A stretch of 64,000 nt of DNA from Auriscalpium vulgare (GCA_019915015.1 JAHBBC010000008.1:248001-312000); one strand, 5' to 3'; counted from the first letter of the stretch, positions 12,001 through 24,139 are shown. A program made the numbers and translations. Notes: generated by a model not told the origin, from the sequence alone.

Positions 12001-13777
12001 AATTGTATCAATGCAATCTTGTAAACACTGACTGGAGTGTCCGTTCTGCGGGTAGGGTAGCACATTCATCATGGATTCATATGCTCGCGGGCTTAAGACG
12101 TGGATAATTTGCGCCCACTCCAATGTCATGGCTGAATATCGCATGCCGTTCAAAGGGACACCTCGTTCTTCTAAATCTTTCTTCTTGACGAGATCGTTCA
12201 TCAAGGCGACAAACAAGGAATTGCCATGCTTGCCCTCGATAACGCCTCTTGCGAAGACTAGGCATGCACTATGAGGGTTCTGTGCAGACAATGATCAGAA
12301 GCTGTAACGTGGGGATACTATGAACTTGAAGCTACTGACATCTTCGTATGCCTCCAGAAGAGGTGCAAGGTCGGGATGAGTAAGAGCATATCGATGGAGG
12401 GCCTGTATGTCGTCTTTCTGAGCATGATTGGGGGTGAAGCGGCGATTCTTAGGCTCGGGACTGGCTTGCGAGTCGCATTCTGGAATACGTGGACATGCAG
12501 CAGAGCGAGGCAGTTGACACAAGTAACATCCTCAGTTGACTCTTCCGGCACCCTTACAGTGCGAAGACAATCTGTCGCAAGGACATGAAGGGGAGGCGAC
12601 CGATAGTTCTTCCACTGCCACCGATGCTCTTGCTCCGTGTCGACTACTTGCTTTCTGGCCTTATCCAACGAACGATAATCTGGTGCCGAATACAACTCTA
12701 ACGCCAAATCGGCGAGGGAAGGCCCGCCGCCCCGCCGTATGGTGTGCGCTCCAAATATTGACGCACACGAGCGTATTTTGCTGCGCGAAGTCCGAAACAA
12801 GGACGATCTATCATTCTCGGAGCGGGGGCCTGCGTCGATGAGGTTGATGCCCAGATGTGGCCCAGTGTATGTGATCGCATTGTGCCCTTGCAAACTTTCT
12901 GGTGCTGTTTGAATGCCTTGGTGTGATACGCCCCAGTCATAAGCATGTACTTGTTGCATCGAGAGCATCGGACCTTCCGAACATCGTCTAGACAGAACTC
13001 GGCCATGTCGTCAAGCGCAAGGATTTTCTCCTTGAATTTGGTATACGCCTTTGAGTTGTCGTCCCTACCGCGTTTGACGAAGGAATTGGCCGGCGCGTGC
13101 TGATTGCTCCAGACGATGGCCCAACATCAGCGCTTGCGGTGCTTGCAGACACGGTAGCAATGACATCCTTATTCTTTCCCTTGGGCGCGAAGAACGGATG
13201 AATGGGCCCAGGGACAGTGCGTGTGCGTTTTGCAGGATGGATAGGCGCCTGAGCCTCTGAGTCGTGGTCAGATTGAGCGCTTGTTGCTTCACTCGCGCTC
13301 GCAGCCGTCTTGTCGTCTGCGCTCGAGCTCCCTTTCCTCCGCCTTTTCAGTAAGCCCCGCGCAGCCTTCAGTGTCGTCCCAATGGAACTGATGATCTTCT
13401 TAGATGCCCTTGACAGTCGACTTCCATCGGATGCGCAATCCTCCGCCTCACTTCCCACCGACGACCCCTTCTTGACGACATTGACGCAGCATCAGAAGTC
13501 CCATTTTCCAAATGGCTTCTCCATTCTGTGATACTGCCAGGCCCATCCTGGTCCAGCATTCCACCACGCGGAACTGGTGGGAGATCATCGTCGACAGTGG
13601 ATGGAGAGAGCAACGACCGGCGTATGCGCAGCTGGTATCGGTGGTATCGGGCATAGGTATGTCGTCGCAGTCGCTGTCATAGCCACTAGCAGATGCAAGT
13701 ACTGAATATGATGATGTAGGAGAAGGTGGCATTGACAGAGGTGGAATTGACGGATCGTATTTGCTGCCTTCGTCCAT
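9042..13777 (-). pseudogene. Transposase-like gene (DDE/RNase H-like, P-element-like motifs), multiply frameshifted
   Basis: A minus-strand gene of roughly 1,100-1,200 codons can be followed from ATG 13777 to a stop at 9044-9042. In order: an acidic/Ser-rich N-terminus (GYDSDCDDIPMPD); a C2HC finger (CSRCNKYMLMTGAYHTKAFK, then HQKVC) near 12,950; exons at 12,450, 12,200 and 11,850 with a GLACDDTKLLES motif; the block QDSNHGRKTYRNNAFSGAR; FLFRR-type helices; and STEVCEHVFGICRQLVKDF. D...D-x-x-H-x-x-K-x-x-RNN is reminiscent of P-element/THAP9-type transposases; I recall the wider family as hypothetical proteins in basidiomycetes. The frame breaks at about 13,640, 13,480, 13,120, 12,725, and at least twice more between 11,150 and 11,520. 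The 504-codon frame 11,705-10,191 is the longest open part. Inactive as it stands. The family assignment is my inference from motifs. Confidence 0.6.
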
Positions 13778-13799
13778 GTCTCCGCGTCGCCCCATTTGC

Positions 13800-16700
13800 C
13801 TTCGCACGGTTGTGACCTCTTCCGAGGATGCCGCCGGGCTCGACCCTGAACTCCTCCACCCTCTTCCTTCTGCATCTTCTGCTTGTTGGCCCATTGCCAT
13901 AATGCTGATCCAGCGGCTCTTCGTCTTCCAGCTCATCAATCCTTCCCCTTCGCGGTGCCACAGCTGCAGGCATTCGCACAACTGGGGATGTATCCGGTGA
14001 TGTTGGCGTCACCGGTGCGCCGTAAGTGTTGACCATGGCCGCCACGGTACCGTGTGGCACGTACGAGATGGATGGCTCGTCCATGGCGTAGGGGGCAGGC
14101 ATGAACCCCTGGTGTTGCTGTGCCGTCAGACTGGGCTTCTGAGTCGGCCAGTCGATGTACTCGGGGACGGGCGCCGTCGGCGACACGACATCGGAGACGG
14201 GTCCGTAGTGCACGCTGGGTGACGGCGTTGTCGGGGACACCGACGACCCCGACGACTGGTAACCCGAGGACAGGGACCGTCGTGCGATGTTGCTAATGCT
14301 GTTGATGGGTACTGACTGGCGGAAAGAGGTTTTCATCTGCAATTGAACGTCATTGAATCGCAGGCTACTACTCGCGTCGAAGCCGTGGTCTTGACCTGTT
14401 GCGAAGCGCTGGCCATTGCGGCCGTCGGGCCCTGGCGATGGGATGTCCCCGAGTTGTCGCAACACGAGACTCTGCCCCGGGGTATGGCTGTAGGACCATA
14501 GTGAGTGGTATATATCGACGGCGATGAGATTTTAGTACTGACCTCTGCCCTCCTCTCAGTTCTCATAGCGCCGGAAGCACGTCGCTGAGCGATCGTCGGG
14601 GAGATGTTCTCCGGAGGTGGGGCGTAGGTGAGCCTTGGGTCGATGGCGAGCTGCTGCGCATGGTCGTTCTGCAGTGCGGCATCGTGGCAGTGGTTCTGTT
14701 GATGGACATCTTGTGAGCGGCACCGCGATTTATATTACAGTGAGATAAATACTCACCTGGTACGAGGGCAGCTGTGGGGCGTCTGGCCAGATCGGTGCGA
14801 CGCCCGCGAGAGCGCCAGTGTTGAGCGAATAGCTCGCTTGCCCGTGTGGTGTGGTGGGTGCGGAGATGCCGTTGGCCGTGAGGAATGTACTGAAGCCTTC
14901 CGTTGGTTGATTTTGTGTGTAGTCGAACGGCTGGTGATGAATAGCGGCGTTATAGGGCTGCACAGTCTCGGGAACGAAGACAGCATTCGAGCCCAGACCT
15001 TGGGCAACGTGAACCTCGGGAATGACCTGCGTTAGGTTTCGTGAGCATGCTCCCGCATTCTGGAAATGTTGTACTCACCCATCAGGAAAAGCCTCCCGCG
15101 TGAAGCGGTGTTAGGTTCACACTAAATTATCCGGCGGCTGTGAAGACAAAATAAGCGCGATAGCGTAGCAGTCACACATAGTCACAACGAGTAACAGAGG
15201 TGACACAAAGAGAGAATATGGCCTTACCTCGCTCGCAAGGACGCTTCGTATCTAGAAACTCTTATGTAGCCTTAGAATTATGTATAGATGGTATGTGCAA
15301 AGTTTCGTGCATTAAACGACGGGATCGCCACTGCATGATGTTTCTTACGATGCGCGAGTAGAAGGCCGATTCATGCCGGCCCTAAAGCCAAGAAATCCCG
15401 TGACTGCATGTTGAACTTTTGTCGACGTAGCTCTCTCGTTTTTGCTCCGACCTCAAACTCCACGCACTCTTTGGCAGATCTCATATGGGCCTCTCTGCTT
15501 TACTTTTCCGTGTGCATTGCCCCATTGGAACTCATATCAACGTCGAGCTCAAGAAACCACATTGACGCCGATATGCAAGAGCGTGCCGATCCCGAGCGTC
15601 CCTCTCCCTGCTTGACCTGCTCATCACCTTCCTCTACCCGCAATGAGCCCTAGGACCGAGAGGTACGCTTCTTCTCATGACGAAGCTGCGATATCCTCTA
15701 ACCTAACGTGCTGGAACATACAGCTGCGCCAGCGTGCGATTACCCCAGCGACAATGGCCGAACTACGAAGCGCCACTCGTCCAATCGGAACCTCCGCTGA
15801 CGCTCTTCCGGTTACCCCGCTTCAGGCCGTCGTCCATCGGTCGCGCCACTTATTCCCCGCCACCGCGTCTTGTGAAGCATAGATATGCCTCCGCTGCCTG
15901 GCTGCTGCTGGCGTCCGCCGTGTACGTTCTGCAGTCAATTTTCCGCGTCCGACTTATCTATGCTACCTGTCGTTGATGAGTTGAGATACTAGCATGCTTG
16001 GCAGAGCTTGCGCATTACTGTCCAGTCGACTTTGTCCGCATCTCCCCACCCCACGCTTCCGGCCCTCTCGCGCCGCGCCATCCTCTCCTGCCCCCCTTTC
16101 CTGCCATGCCCACCTCTCGCACCGTGCGCTGTGCGATTTTCTCGTGCCGTGCCGTTATGCGTACTCGTCGCGCGCGTACTCCATTCCCCGCGTTTGTTGG
16201 TACAGCGCACCTTCCATATCGTGCGCGAGCGCAGCAATCTCTTATCCGGATTTGGTTTCCACTCCTTACATTGTAGCATAGAATCTCGTATGCCATAGCC
16301 TCATGTACAGTGTAGCTAGCTAGCGTAGCAATGAACATCAATGCTGGATGCAGTTTTCCGCAAGGCTACAAAGAAATTATACAGAATTCACAGCCATTTC
16401 AGAGCCGGTTACGAGCGTGACAGCAGTCGGTGTCGTCCTTGAATCTGTGATAAATTATCACTAGGCTACTGGTAATGGCATTTGGACTTAAATAATTTGT
16501 GAATCTCTGAATTCGAGTGAATTCGCGATAATTCACATGAATTCATAGGGTAGGCTTTTGCTGATGCCGTCAAACCAGAGTTGCAGCCAGCTTGGCCGCC
16601 GACGGCGACGGTGTGGCGAGGTGCTTGTGGGTCCACTTGAGCCTGTGCCATTTCCTCTGGATAGGTGACAGGGTACTCCGGGAAGGGAGTGCCGCCAGTG

Positions 16701-16822
16701 ACAGGGAGTATGTCAGCTGGCCACTCATGTTGCGGCGACCATGGTGCTCCAATCGAGTGGTATATTGACGGAGAAAAGATCTTTTTATCCTCCGACAGCG
16801 CTGGATTGCCGGGGTTCAGCAT
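13800..16822 (-). pseudogene. ZnF1 copy A: 5' part of a zinc-finger gene, interrupted, frameshifted and 3'-truncated
   Basis: The ATG at 16822-16820 begins the same first exon as copies B and C (MLNPGNPALSEDK). Exon 1 runs to about 16,568, where a 1,487-bp element is inserted right at the splice donor. The donor GTGAGT resumes at 15,078; exon 2 is 15026-14757 and exon 3 is 14695-14543, with the same lengths (270 and 153 nt) as in B and C. Exon 4 starts at 14487 but loses one base near 14,430, so the long downstream frame is out of register. Homology stops at about 13,800, before the zinc fingers, where the transposase-like gene begins. The product could not bind DNA through its fingers. Confidence 0.75.
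15080..16566. mobile_element. 1,487-bp DNA element with 18-19 bp terminal inverted repeats
   Basis: The ends read CATCAGGAAAAGCCTCCC (from 15,080) and, on the other strand, CATCAGCAAAAGCCTACCC (from 16,566), identical but for two bases over 18. The flanks are ...ACTCACC and CCGTCAAA..., while the uninterrupted site in copies B and C reads as ACTCACCGTC, so a 2-bp CC duplication fits. No transposase is visible. Inside, 15,643-15,960 has an exon-like stretch (MSPRTER, then a consensus-like 60-nt intron, then a frame with ASAAWLLLASAVYVLQS), which may be a captured host-gene fragment. The right subterminal part is A+T rich, with repeated GAATTC-like words and the near-palindrome GTGATAAATTATCAC. 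It looks non-autonomous. Confidence 0.7.
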
Positions 16823-18910
16823 TGATGGTCAAGGCGAGTGTTGTCTGCAGATGAACAATGGGGGATGGATTCAGAAGAATGCAGTCACTGGCCCGCGCAC
16901 GCCCTTTTAATGGCTCTGGCGAGGTGTAGTTTGACTCCCGTGCGCTCGGCTAGCGGCCTGCATCGGGATCTCGATACTCATCCGCGTCTGCGCCAAGGAA
17001 GGTTCATCACAGCTTTGCTTGTAGTCAGGGACGGCGCATGGGCTTCTGCAGGACCAAATGCTCGGGGCTGCTTTCATAATTCTAGAAAGTGCGGTGCGAC
17101 TCTGATGCGAGCCGCGTGCTGTTGGCATTGGCAGAGAATATAAGGGCGGACGACGTAGGAATATAACAGAAGTCTTGTACCTTCGCCAACTGCTCCTACC
17201 ACCCCCCATCCCGGTAGGATCCCGCATGTCTGTGATCCCAAATATCCTCGCGCGGGAGTCGTGTGCGGCTTGCGAGAGGCAGGGGCATGTAGGATCCTCC
17301 GTCTGTCATTACCATCTCATCAAAGCCGTTGTTTCTTCCGGAGACCTGCGCTTGTTTGTGGGTCGTGCCGAGATACATGTGCCAGGCGCTGGGGCAGTGT
17401 CGCCTACACAGTAGAACTAGTTTTGACCGCCGCCCGGGAAGATGCCAACACATGGGATATCGCGCATTCACAGTTCGCCGAAGCGATGAGAGTTATTCTT
17501 CCATTAGGCAGGGACACCCGTTTATAGGTAGCACTGTTCAGCAAAACCTGTGATATTGATGTTGCTGCAGCGGAAAACGCGTGGAAGAAAGCTACACATT
17601 CGGGCCGTTGATTGCACCAGGTAAACAGCCCCGTGGACCGGGCGAGACGGCAAACACAATGTATTCAAAAACTTGACAACATGTATTTGAGCTCTCTAAG
17701 CGATTCACAGAAGCCGTAACTCACCAGATGTACAGACCGAGATACACGAGCTTCCAGCAAGCCGACACGTGGGTCGTTGAACGCGTCATGCCTGGCCGAT
17801 CCATCCGTCCCTCGGGGCCAGTCCTCGAGGCCGTTTGAATTGTGCCTCGACGTCAAGGAAGCTCAGGAGTTAATCCGGGCAGCCTCCTGTCTGGCAACAA
17901 AGCTACATAGCTGCTGCTAGCTGCGCGGGGATCGCGTACTTACCCGCAGCCTTGACCAGTGATGCAAGAGACAGCCCCTAGAATGCATACCGCTTCTAGC
18001 GATGAGTCCACCGGATGCTGCCAGTGTTTCTGGGGTGCACATTTGCGGCCGATGGAGAATGGTGTCGAGGCTGGACGTCGTTGCTGGCACTGGTGGCAGA
18101 TATACTGCAGATATTCGCTGATATTCGACGGCCCGGAACTTGGAAGTTCACACGGCCATTCTTCTCGGCGCTTACTCTCTTCTCTTTCACTCCATGATGG
18201 ACTCTCTTGTACATAGCTTCTACTGGCAGTCCTTGGACTTCGCACAGAGATCTTGAAGCCGACTATTCTCTGATACACAGGCCAGTCTTTGATATCACGC
18301 ACAGATTCCCTTCTTCGCTCACAATGTCCTGGTGACAAGGATTTTCGTGGCGCGCGCCAGCTTTTCCGGTAAATGAGAGTTTGTTGAGGTCCTGAGGAGC
18401 TGGGGGTTAGTCTGGTTGGGGCCTGTCGAATGGACGTGTCGTCGCCAGTACGGACTCGGAATTCGACGCAGGAGTTTGGTCAGGTGCGTTGCCTAGGAAA
18501 TGAGACACCATGGCCATTCTGACTGGATCGCTGTAGCGGGCTCATCAAGATGTATTCGATGCCGACGAGCTCATGCATCCACTCTGCCAGCCTTTGCACC
18601 TTCGTCGACTTCTCTCGTTTTCCATCAGGACATCGGTTGATCAAGAGGAGGCGCAAAACGAGCCAGTGCGTACTGTTTGCGATGCATTCAAGACAGTGGC
18701 TTTCGTTCTTTCCATGGGTCTTCAAGACGTTCTCCACGGGTCTTCAAGACGCTTAAATTCGCCCGGTCTAGACCCCGTAGTGATGCAATTATGCGTAGGC
18801 GCTCACTTACTGCCAACTGTTTGCACATCCCAGACACAAATGACGAGTCCTGAGACATATTAGCGAGCTCACCGCCGAAATCATCCACTTGAGCAGCGTC
18901 CACCATCGAG
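16823..18910 (-). repeat. Upstream region of ZnF1 copy A (partners 31,228-33,307 and 45,040-47,134)
   Basis: Read on the minus strand, this region aligns with the DNA upstream of ZnF1 copies B and C but is more diverged. Conserved patches include a TATA-like ATTAAAAGG about 85 bp before the ATG and short peptide-like stretches (QRLAE-x2-HELV; KRREE-x-PCELPS; a conserved GTGAGTT donor near 17,710). The peptide patches suggest a decayed gene upstream of ZnF1, but frames shift between copies, so I do not call a CDS. The remaining stretch 18,910-19,418 is the promoter side of the first aminotransferase, with no further element that I recognise. Confidence 0.55.
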
Positions 18911-19418
18911 TCCGATTCATCTCAATGTCTTTGCTTGTCCTTTGGATGTATCTGGCAGCTACCCACGCGTTTTCCCCACGGCCATTGGAGTCGTCTCTCG
19001 CCACTCGCAGTCATCATGCAATACCACTTATAACGGCCCTGTCATCGTCGACAACACCACGATGTCTGCGAATCCCGTGCCATTCTCGTCCTCCAGGGTG
19101 CCTTGTGCTGTGCTTTCCAGTGGGTTCCTGTCAACTATAAGGGCATCCTCGCTTATCGCTATCTGTCTGCGCCTTGGTCTCACGTCTCCCATATGCCCCA
19201 TCGCAGCGTGGTGAAAGGCTTGTCGGCTTGTCGTGTGCTTCGGCCGCGCTTTATGCACGGCATCTCCATGGGAAGGCTGACTCGTAGCGGCGTCCGACTA
19301 ATTTCAGCGGCGTCCTGACGGAATCTTCACAGGTGGGCCGCTTATCTCCTGCCGCCTCCCAGACTGCGCAGCGTCTCATCCGAACTTCCTTCCAGCTTGC
19401 TCCTTTGTACGCGACACC

Positions 19419-21555
19419 ATGGCAAGCGAGAAACGATCCAAGGCGATCGACCTTTCACACCACCTCTCCGACTATGTGAACGATTTTTCAGTGTCTCCGC
19501 TCAAGGGCTTGCAGAAGAAGTACGGGGGGAGGAAGGATATGCTGTCGCTAGCGAGTGGTACGTTGTTGACTCATCTTCCCACCGGCGTGCACTGACGCTC
19601 CCCTCCATCCCTCGCAATTGACAGGTCTTCCGAGTCCGACATACTTCCCCTTCGATGCCATTTACGCAGACATATCCGACGCAGACCGCTTTCCGATCGA
19701 CCAGCCGCCCCCCACTGCGTCCGCACTTTCATGGCTCTGGCGCCTCTTCGGTTCCGACAAGGTGCACTCGACGCGCGTCGCGGTGCCGAAGGCTCCCGTG
19801 CCCGGCGATGGTGGTCTGAACCTCGCCACTGCGATGCAGTACGGACCGGCAATGGGCATTCTAAAGTTGCAGAAGTTCATCCGAATGTTCTCCGAGCGCG
19901 TGTACGAGCCCGCGTATAGTGATTTTGTGACTCTCATCCACGCAGGGAGCACGGATGGGTGCGTTGTTTGTTATATATATCTGCTGTTGGGGTGCTGAAG
20001 ATGCTGCGTAGGTGGAGCCGCGTCGCGAAGATGCTCTGCAATCCCGGCGACACAATCATCACGGAGAAATGGACGTACCCGTCCGCCATGGCCACTGCGG
20101 GTCCGATTGGTGTGCGCGTGCTACCTGTTGACATGGATGGCGAGGGTATGCGCCCGGAAAGTCTTCGGAAGCTGCTGTCGGAATGGGATCCCGCTCGTGG
20201 CAAACGGTGCGTGCCTTCCCTGCTGCTAACGATCAGCGCTAATCGGAGATGCAGGCCGCATGTTATGTACACTGTTCCGGTAGGACAGAACCCAAGCGGT
20301 GCCGTATGTCATTGTGCGCTCTCTTGGATAGATTATTCAATTCAATTCTAGACCACGAGTTGGGCGCGGAAAACCGCAATCTACGAGATCTGTGTCGAGT
20401 TCGGTGAGCAAGCTCGGTACTAAGCAGTGTAATATCATCTCTAACTACACATTAGACGTGGTCATTGCGGAAGACGACCCCTACTATTTCATGCAGGCTG
20501 GCCAGTACCTTCCGAAATCTGCGCGTGTCGCCGATGGCGCTACTTCATTCGGCGAAGATGTCGCAAACTGGCTTCATAGCCTGGTACCTTGCTTTCTGAA
20601 GTAAGGCACTTGTGTCTTAAACGGAGTTGTACTTATCGCTTGTCAGACTTGACCGCCAAGGACGCGTCATTCGCATGGACACTTTCTCCAAGGTCTTCGT
20701 CGTCAGCGGCTATATCTAACCGTCGAGCTGAAGGTGATAAATTCCAGGTGATGGCACCTGGTATGCGCCTAGGCTGGTTTACTTGCAACCCCCGATTCGC
20801 TGAGCGCCTTGAGCGCCTCGGCGAGACGTCCACCCAGTCGCCTTGCGGCTTCAGCCAGGTACGCCAGCAGCCACAGTCACTATCTTGGACTTTGCCTGAC
20901 ACGGTCCGGATTTCAGGCGATCCTTATGAAGATCATCGACACCTGGTCTTTCGACGGGTACGTCCGCTGGCTTCGAGGGATCGCGACGCAGTACAGGCTC
21001 CGGCGCGATTTCTTCTGCGACCTCCTTGGCGACGCGTTCGACCTGCGCGTATCCACGCCTACGCATGGGACCTGGGCCGGATGTCTCGTCCACACCGCCT
21101 ACGCCAAACGCCCCGCTCCCGCCCGCCTGCGCTTCTCGGAGAAGTTTGCCGACATGCGCAAGCCGCTGTTGAGCTTCGTCCCGCCGTCGTCGGGCATGTT
21201 CCTTTGGGTGCGCCTGCACTTCGCGGGGCACCCTGCGGCGCTGCAGAACGGCGGCGACGAGCCCGTGGAGTCGCTCGAGGAGCGCTTCTGGACGCTCCTA
21301 GCGGACAGTGGCGTGCTCACGTCGCCGGGGTGGTTCTTTGCGGCAGACGATAGCGAGCCGACGCCGGCAGACGAGGATGAGGACGAGGGCGACGGGCATC
21401 TGCGCCTGAGCTTCAGCTTTGCGAATGTAAGCATTTTCCTGTGCAATGTTAGAAAGGTTGCTGATGCTTTCATCTTCGGCGTGTAGGAAGACGAGCAGAA
21501 AAGGGCCGTAAAGATTATGGCGGCCAAGCTGCAGGAGTTCTTCTTGGAGACGTGA
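19419..21555 (+). CDS. PLP-dependent aromatic-type aminotransferase (ARO8/kynurenine-aminoadipate group), copy 1, intact
   Basis: Ten exons join without frame problems: 19419-19557, 19625-19958, 20012-20206, 20255-20303, 20352-20403, 20456-20600, 20647-20692, 20748-20858, 20917-21426, 21487-21555 (1,650 nt, 549 residues). Introns are 48-67 nt apart from the 89-nt seventh region. Landmarks of fold-type I aminotransferases are all present: TVPVGQNPSG, the AEDDPYYFMQ block that contacts the cofactor, and MDTFSK with the presumed Schiff-base Lys320, followed across an intron by VMAPGMRLGW. Such enzymes move the amino group of aromatic amino acids, 2-aminoadipate or kynurenine to 2-oxoglutarate in amino-acid and secondary metabolism, probably in the cytosol; the substrate cannot be read from sequence. 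A tandem paralogue lies at 24,586. Start chosen as the first ATG of the conserved N-terminus shared by both copies. Confidence 0.9.
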
Positions 21556-22247
21556 CACGTACAACTGTAATACTAAACCTGCGGTACACTCTACCGCAAT
21601 ATGCATACAATACAAATGTCGACAGCGTGGCAACTCGACGGGCTGTATGTCGGTGCGACCAAATAAGAACTCTAAAGATTTAGCAGTAGCACACGGATCT
21701 TCAGCGCTAGCGAGATTGATTTGCATTTGGCGAGGAGACATTCGCCGTCGGCGAGGAGGCAAAGGCACGATGTGACACACAGTAACTTGCGACGCCCGGG
21801 CCGCCGACGCGGTAACGCGGTATCGCGTGACTGTCACGTGCTCGACGCTCGAGTCTCAACGTCACAAACGTCGAGACTCAAGTTATCCTCCCCAGCTTCC
21901 CCTCAGTCGCTTGCGATCTTGCCAGTATTTCTGAAAATGGTTTTGAAGACGAGAAACACAGCTCTTCGTCGAGATGAAGCCTCCAGGAGTCAACGGCGCC
22001 AATCCAAAATCCGGCGGCCAAAACTTGACGGCGCATACATGCGGAGCGGACCACTGGCAGTTGGACATACGAACTACCTAGTCGCCCACCCCGAGTCTCG
22101 CGCCGATGCAGAGCTTCATCGTCGTTGAACCGATGTCAGCCGATCAACGGCGAAGACGGAGAGCCTCCATTTGACGCCTTCTTGCGATGATCTTCGCTGG
22201 CAGGCGCAGCTGGTGACCTGGGGATGATCACAGGAGGGGGCAGTTGC

Positions 22248-22254
22248 TTATAAG
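22248..22254 (+). promoter_or_regulatory. TATA-like box of the TPR gene
   Basis: TTATAAG sits 66 bp before the ATG at 22320, a plausible core-promoter position for a fungal gene. The rest of 21,556-22,247 shows no gene. Confidence 0.4.
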
Positions 22255-22319
22255 AGCCTGTGGCCTTGGCACGACGCCTCCCAACATCCACCCGCCAGCA
22301 GCCCTCCACATCTACAGCC

Positions 22320-23611
22320 ATGTCGTTCACGCCCATCGCCATGAACACCGATTGCATCGAGGTACGTGCCTGCTTTCATGTTGCAGGCGGCTTGTCCTGA
22401 TACTCCACACTAGAAGTTCGTGTCTTCCTTCCCTGTGAATCCTGACACCGGCCTGAGAGAAACTGAGGACATGAAAAGGTGCGTTTCGTCACGGACTACA
22501 TGCCAGCGCGTCCGCTCACAGGCGTCTATGTATAGGTACATCTTCGAGAACCCAGACTGTCCAGAGGTGCGCAGCTTTTGGACGAGTACCACAGTCTCGC
22601 CGCCCATTGCCAAGGAAGCCTACGCAACGCTTGCGCCGCAAATACTGCCACGGTCGGCGTGGCTGGTCCTGATGAACGAGTTCGGTGCCGCCGGTTCTCT
22701 GAACCCTGCACAGTGGGCGCTACCGCCGGACCTCAGAGGAAACAATTACACCAAGCTCACGTGCAGCGATGCGGGGACACGCGCAATGCGCTTCGAGCAG
22801 GACTTCTTTCACGACGAGCCGCTCTCGTCGGACACCGTCCTCCTGTACGCAAATATTGCTCTTCTTCCCGCTTGCACACGCCGCCTTACAAGCGTGCCGA
22901 TCCCGCAGGTTCGTTAAACGCTGCATCGCGACGCCTGTGGCGTTCCAGCAGCCCGCGCTCCCCGCGTCTATGTTCTTCTCGGACATATACCTCCCACACG
23001 CGCCCACCCTCGCGCCCTTCCTCGACGCCCTCCCCGCGCCCTTCCAGTGGCAGATCGCTCCGCTCCCGGACCCCGCGGGTCCGCCGCCCCCCGCGCCCAC
23101 TCACCCGGACAACTTCGACGAGCTCGTCGAGCTCGCCGAGCAGATGAAGGCTGCCGGGAACAGGGAGTATGCGGCGAGGCAGCGCGGGCGCGCGGTCCAG
23201 ATTTACACGGTCGCGCTCGCGGGGTTCGGGCGCGCGATCGCGGTCAAGCCGCACCGCGTCAACGCGCGCGTGCGCCGCCTGCACGCGGTGCTACTGGCGA
23301 ATCGCGCCGCAGCGCATCTGCTGGAGGACGAGGTGGGCGGGACAGGCGCGGATCCCGCGGAGGCCCTGCGGGATGGGCGCGCGGCGGAAAAGGCGGATCC
23401 GACGTATGTCAAAGGGTGTGTGTACTTTTGCCTGCAGTTGTATGGATGGCCGTTGCTCATACGCGGGACGCCTAGGTATTTGCGCCAGGCGCGTGCGCAC
23501 GAGATGCTGGGGCAGATGGGCGAGAGACGTGCGGTGCTGGAGTGCGCGCTGGGCCGCGTGCATGGTGTGGATGCGCTGGCTGTACGGAATGCGCTGGACT
23601 CCGAGTCGTAG
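22320..23611 (+). pseudogene. TPR-containing basidiomycete protein gene with clustered frameshifts
   Basis: Exons can be read at 22320-22361, 22414-22478, 22536 to 23415, and 23476-23611, with introns of 52, 57 and 60 nt. The first half encodes MSFTPIAMNTDCIE...YIFENPDCPE...FHDEPL...LLYANIALLP. The second half carries a TPR-like array (LAEQMKAAGNREYAARQ; LLANRAAAHL; A-E-K-A-D-P-TYVKGYLRQARAHEMLG) and ends DSES. Between about 22,860 and 22,920 the frame moves through all three phases: LLP, then AHAA, then YKRADPAGS, then KRCIATPVAF, which needs about three 1-bp indels in 60 bp. The gene is therefore broken, or the sequence is wrong here. TPR proteins are usually scaffolds or chaperone partners; the role here is unknown. 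A further relic of the family lies near 43,000. Confidence 0.65.
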
Positions 23612-24139
23612 GTGTCTGCCATGCGACATCGTGAAGTAAATTGTTTTCCCTACGTACGGTTCGCTTCCCTGTATTTGTCGCGCATCGAAAGAAATGATAG
23701 GGCACCAGGCCGTGCATATGGCCTTCGAGAGCATTTTCCCGTCCAGGGAACTGAGGAGCATCAAGTCGTAGTAATATTTCCTCGAAGATGGTCAACTACA
23801 GTAATTACTATGTCGTTGTGTCGAAGTCGAGCCACCGGGCTCTTCCTGCCAGCCCCGAGCCACTCTGTATCTTCGCAACGTCTGACGATGTAGACCGCAC
23901 ACTTGGCTTTTCTATTATTCAGAAACCTTCAGAAACCTCTTCCTTGGGGCGCCAATTTGGGACTGTGCCCATCCCGGCCACCGATGGCGACATCTTCGAA
24001 TGGGCTGGCTTATAACTTACGGCGCTCTGCGACTCTGCATCAACACCACCTTGTCTCACACCCACCATGTGCTTGTCCCCGCCATCGCTCAGGCTGTCTT
24101 TCTCGAGTCTCAGCTCTGCTGGCTGCGTTACTGGGAGGC

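Noticed and set aside
13368..13613. Several frames in the N-terminal third of the transposase-like gene as separate small genes
   Set aside because: They follow each other as pieces of one protein in shifting phase, so they are better read as one frameshifted gene. Some begin at GTG or TTG, not ATG.
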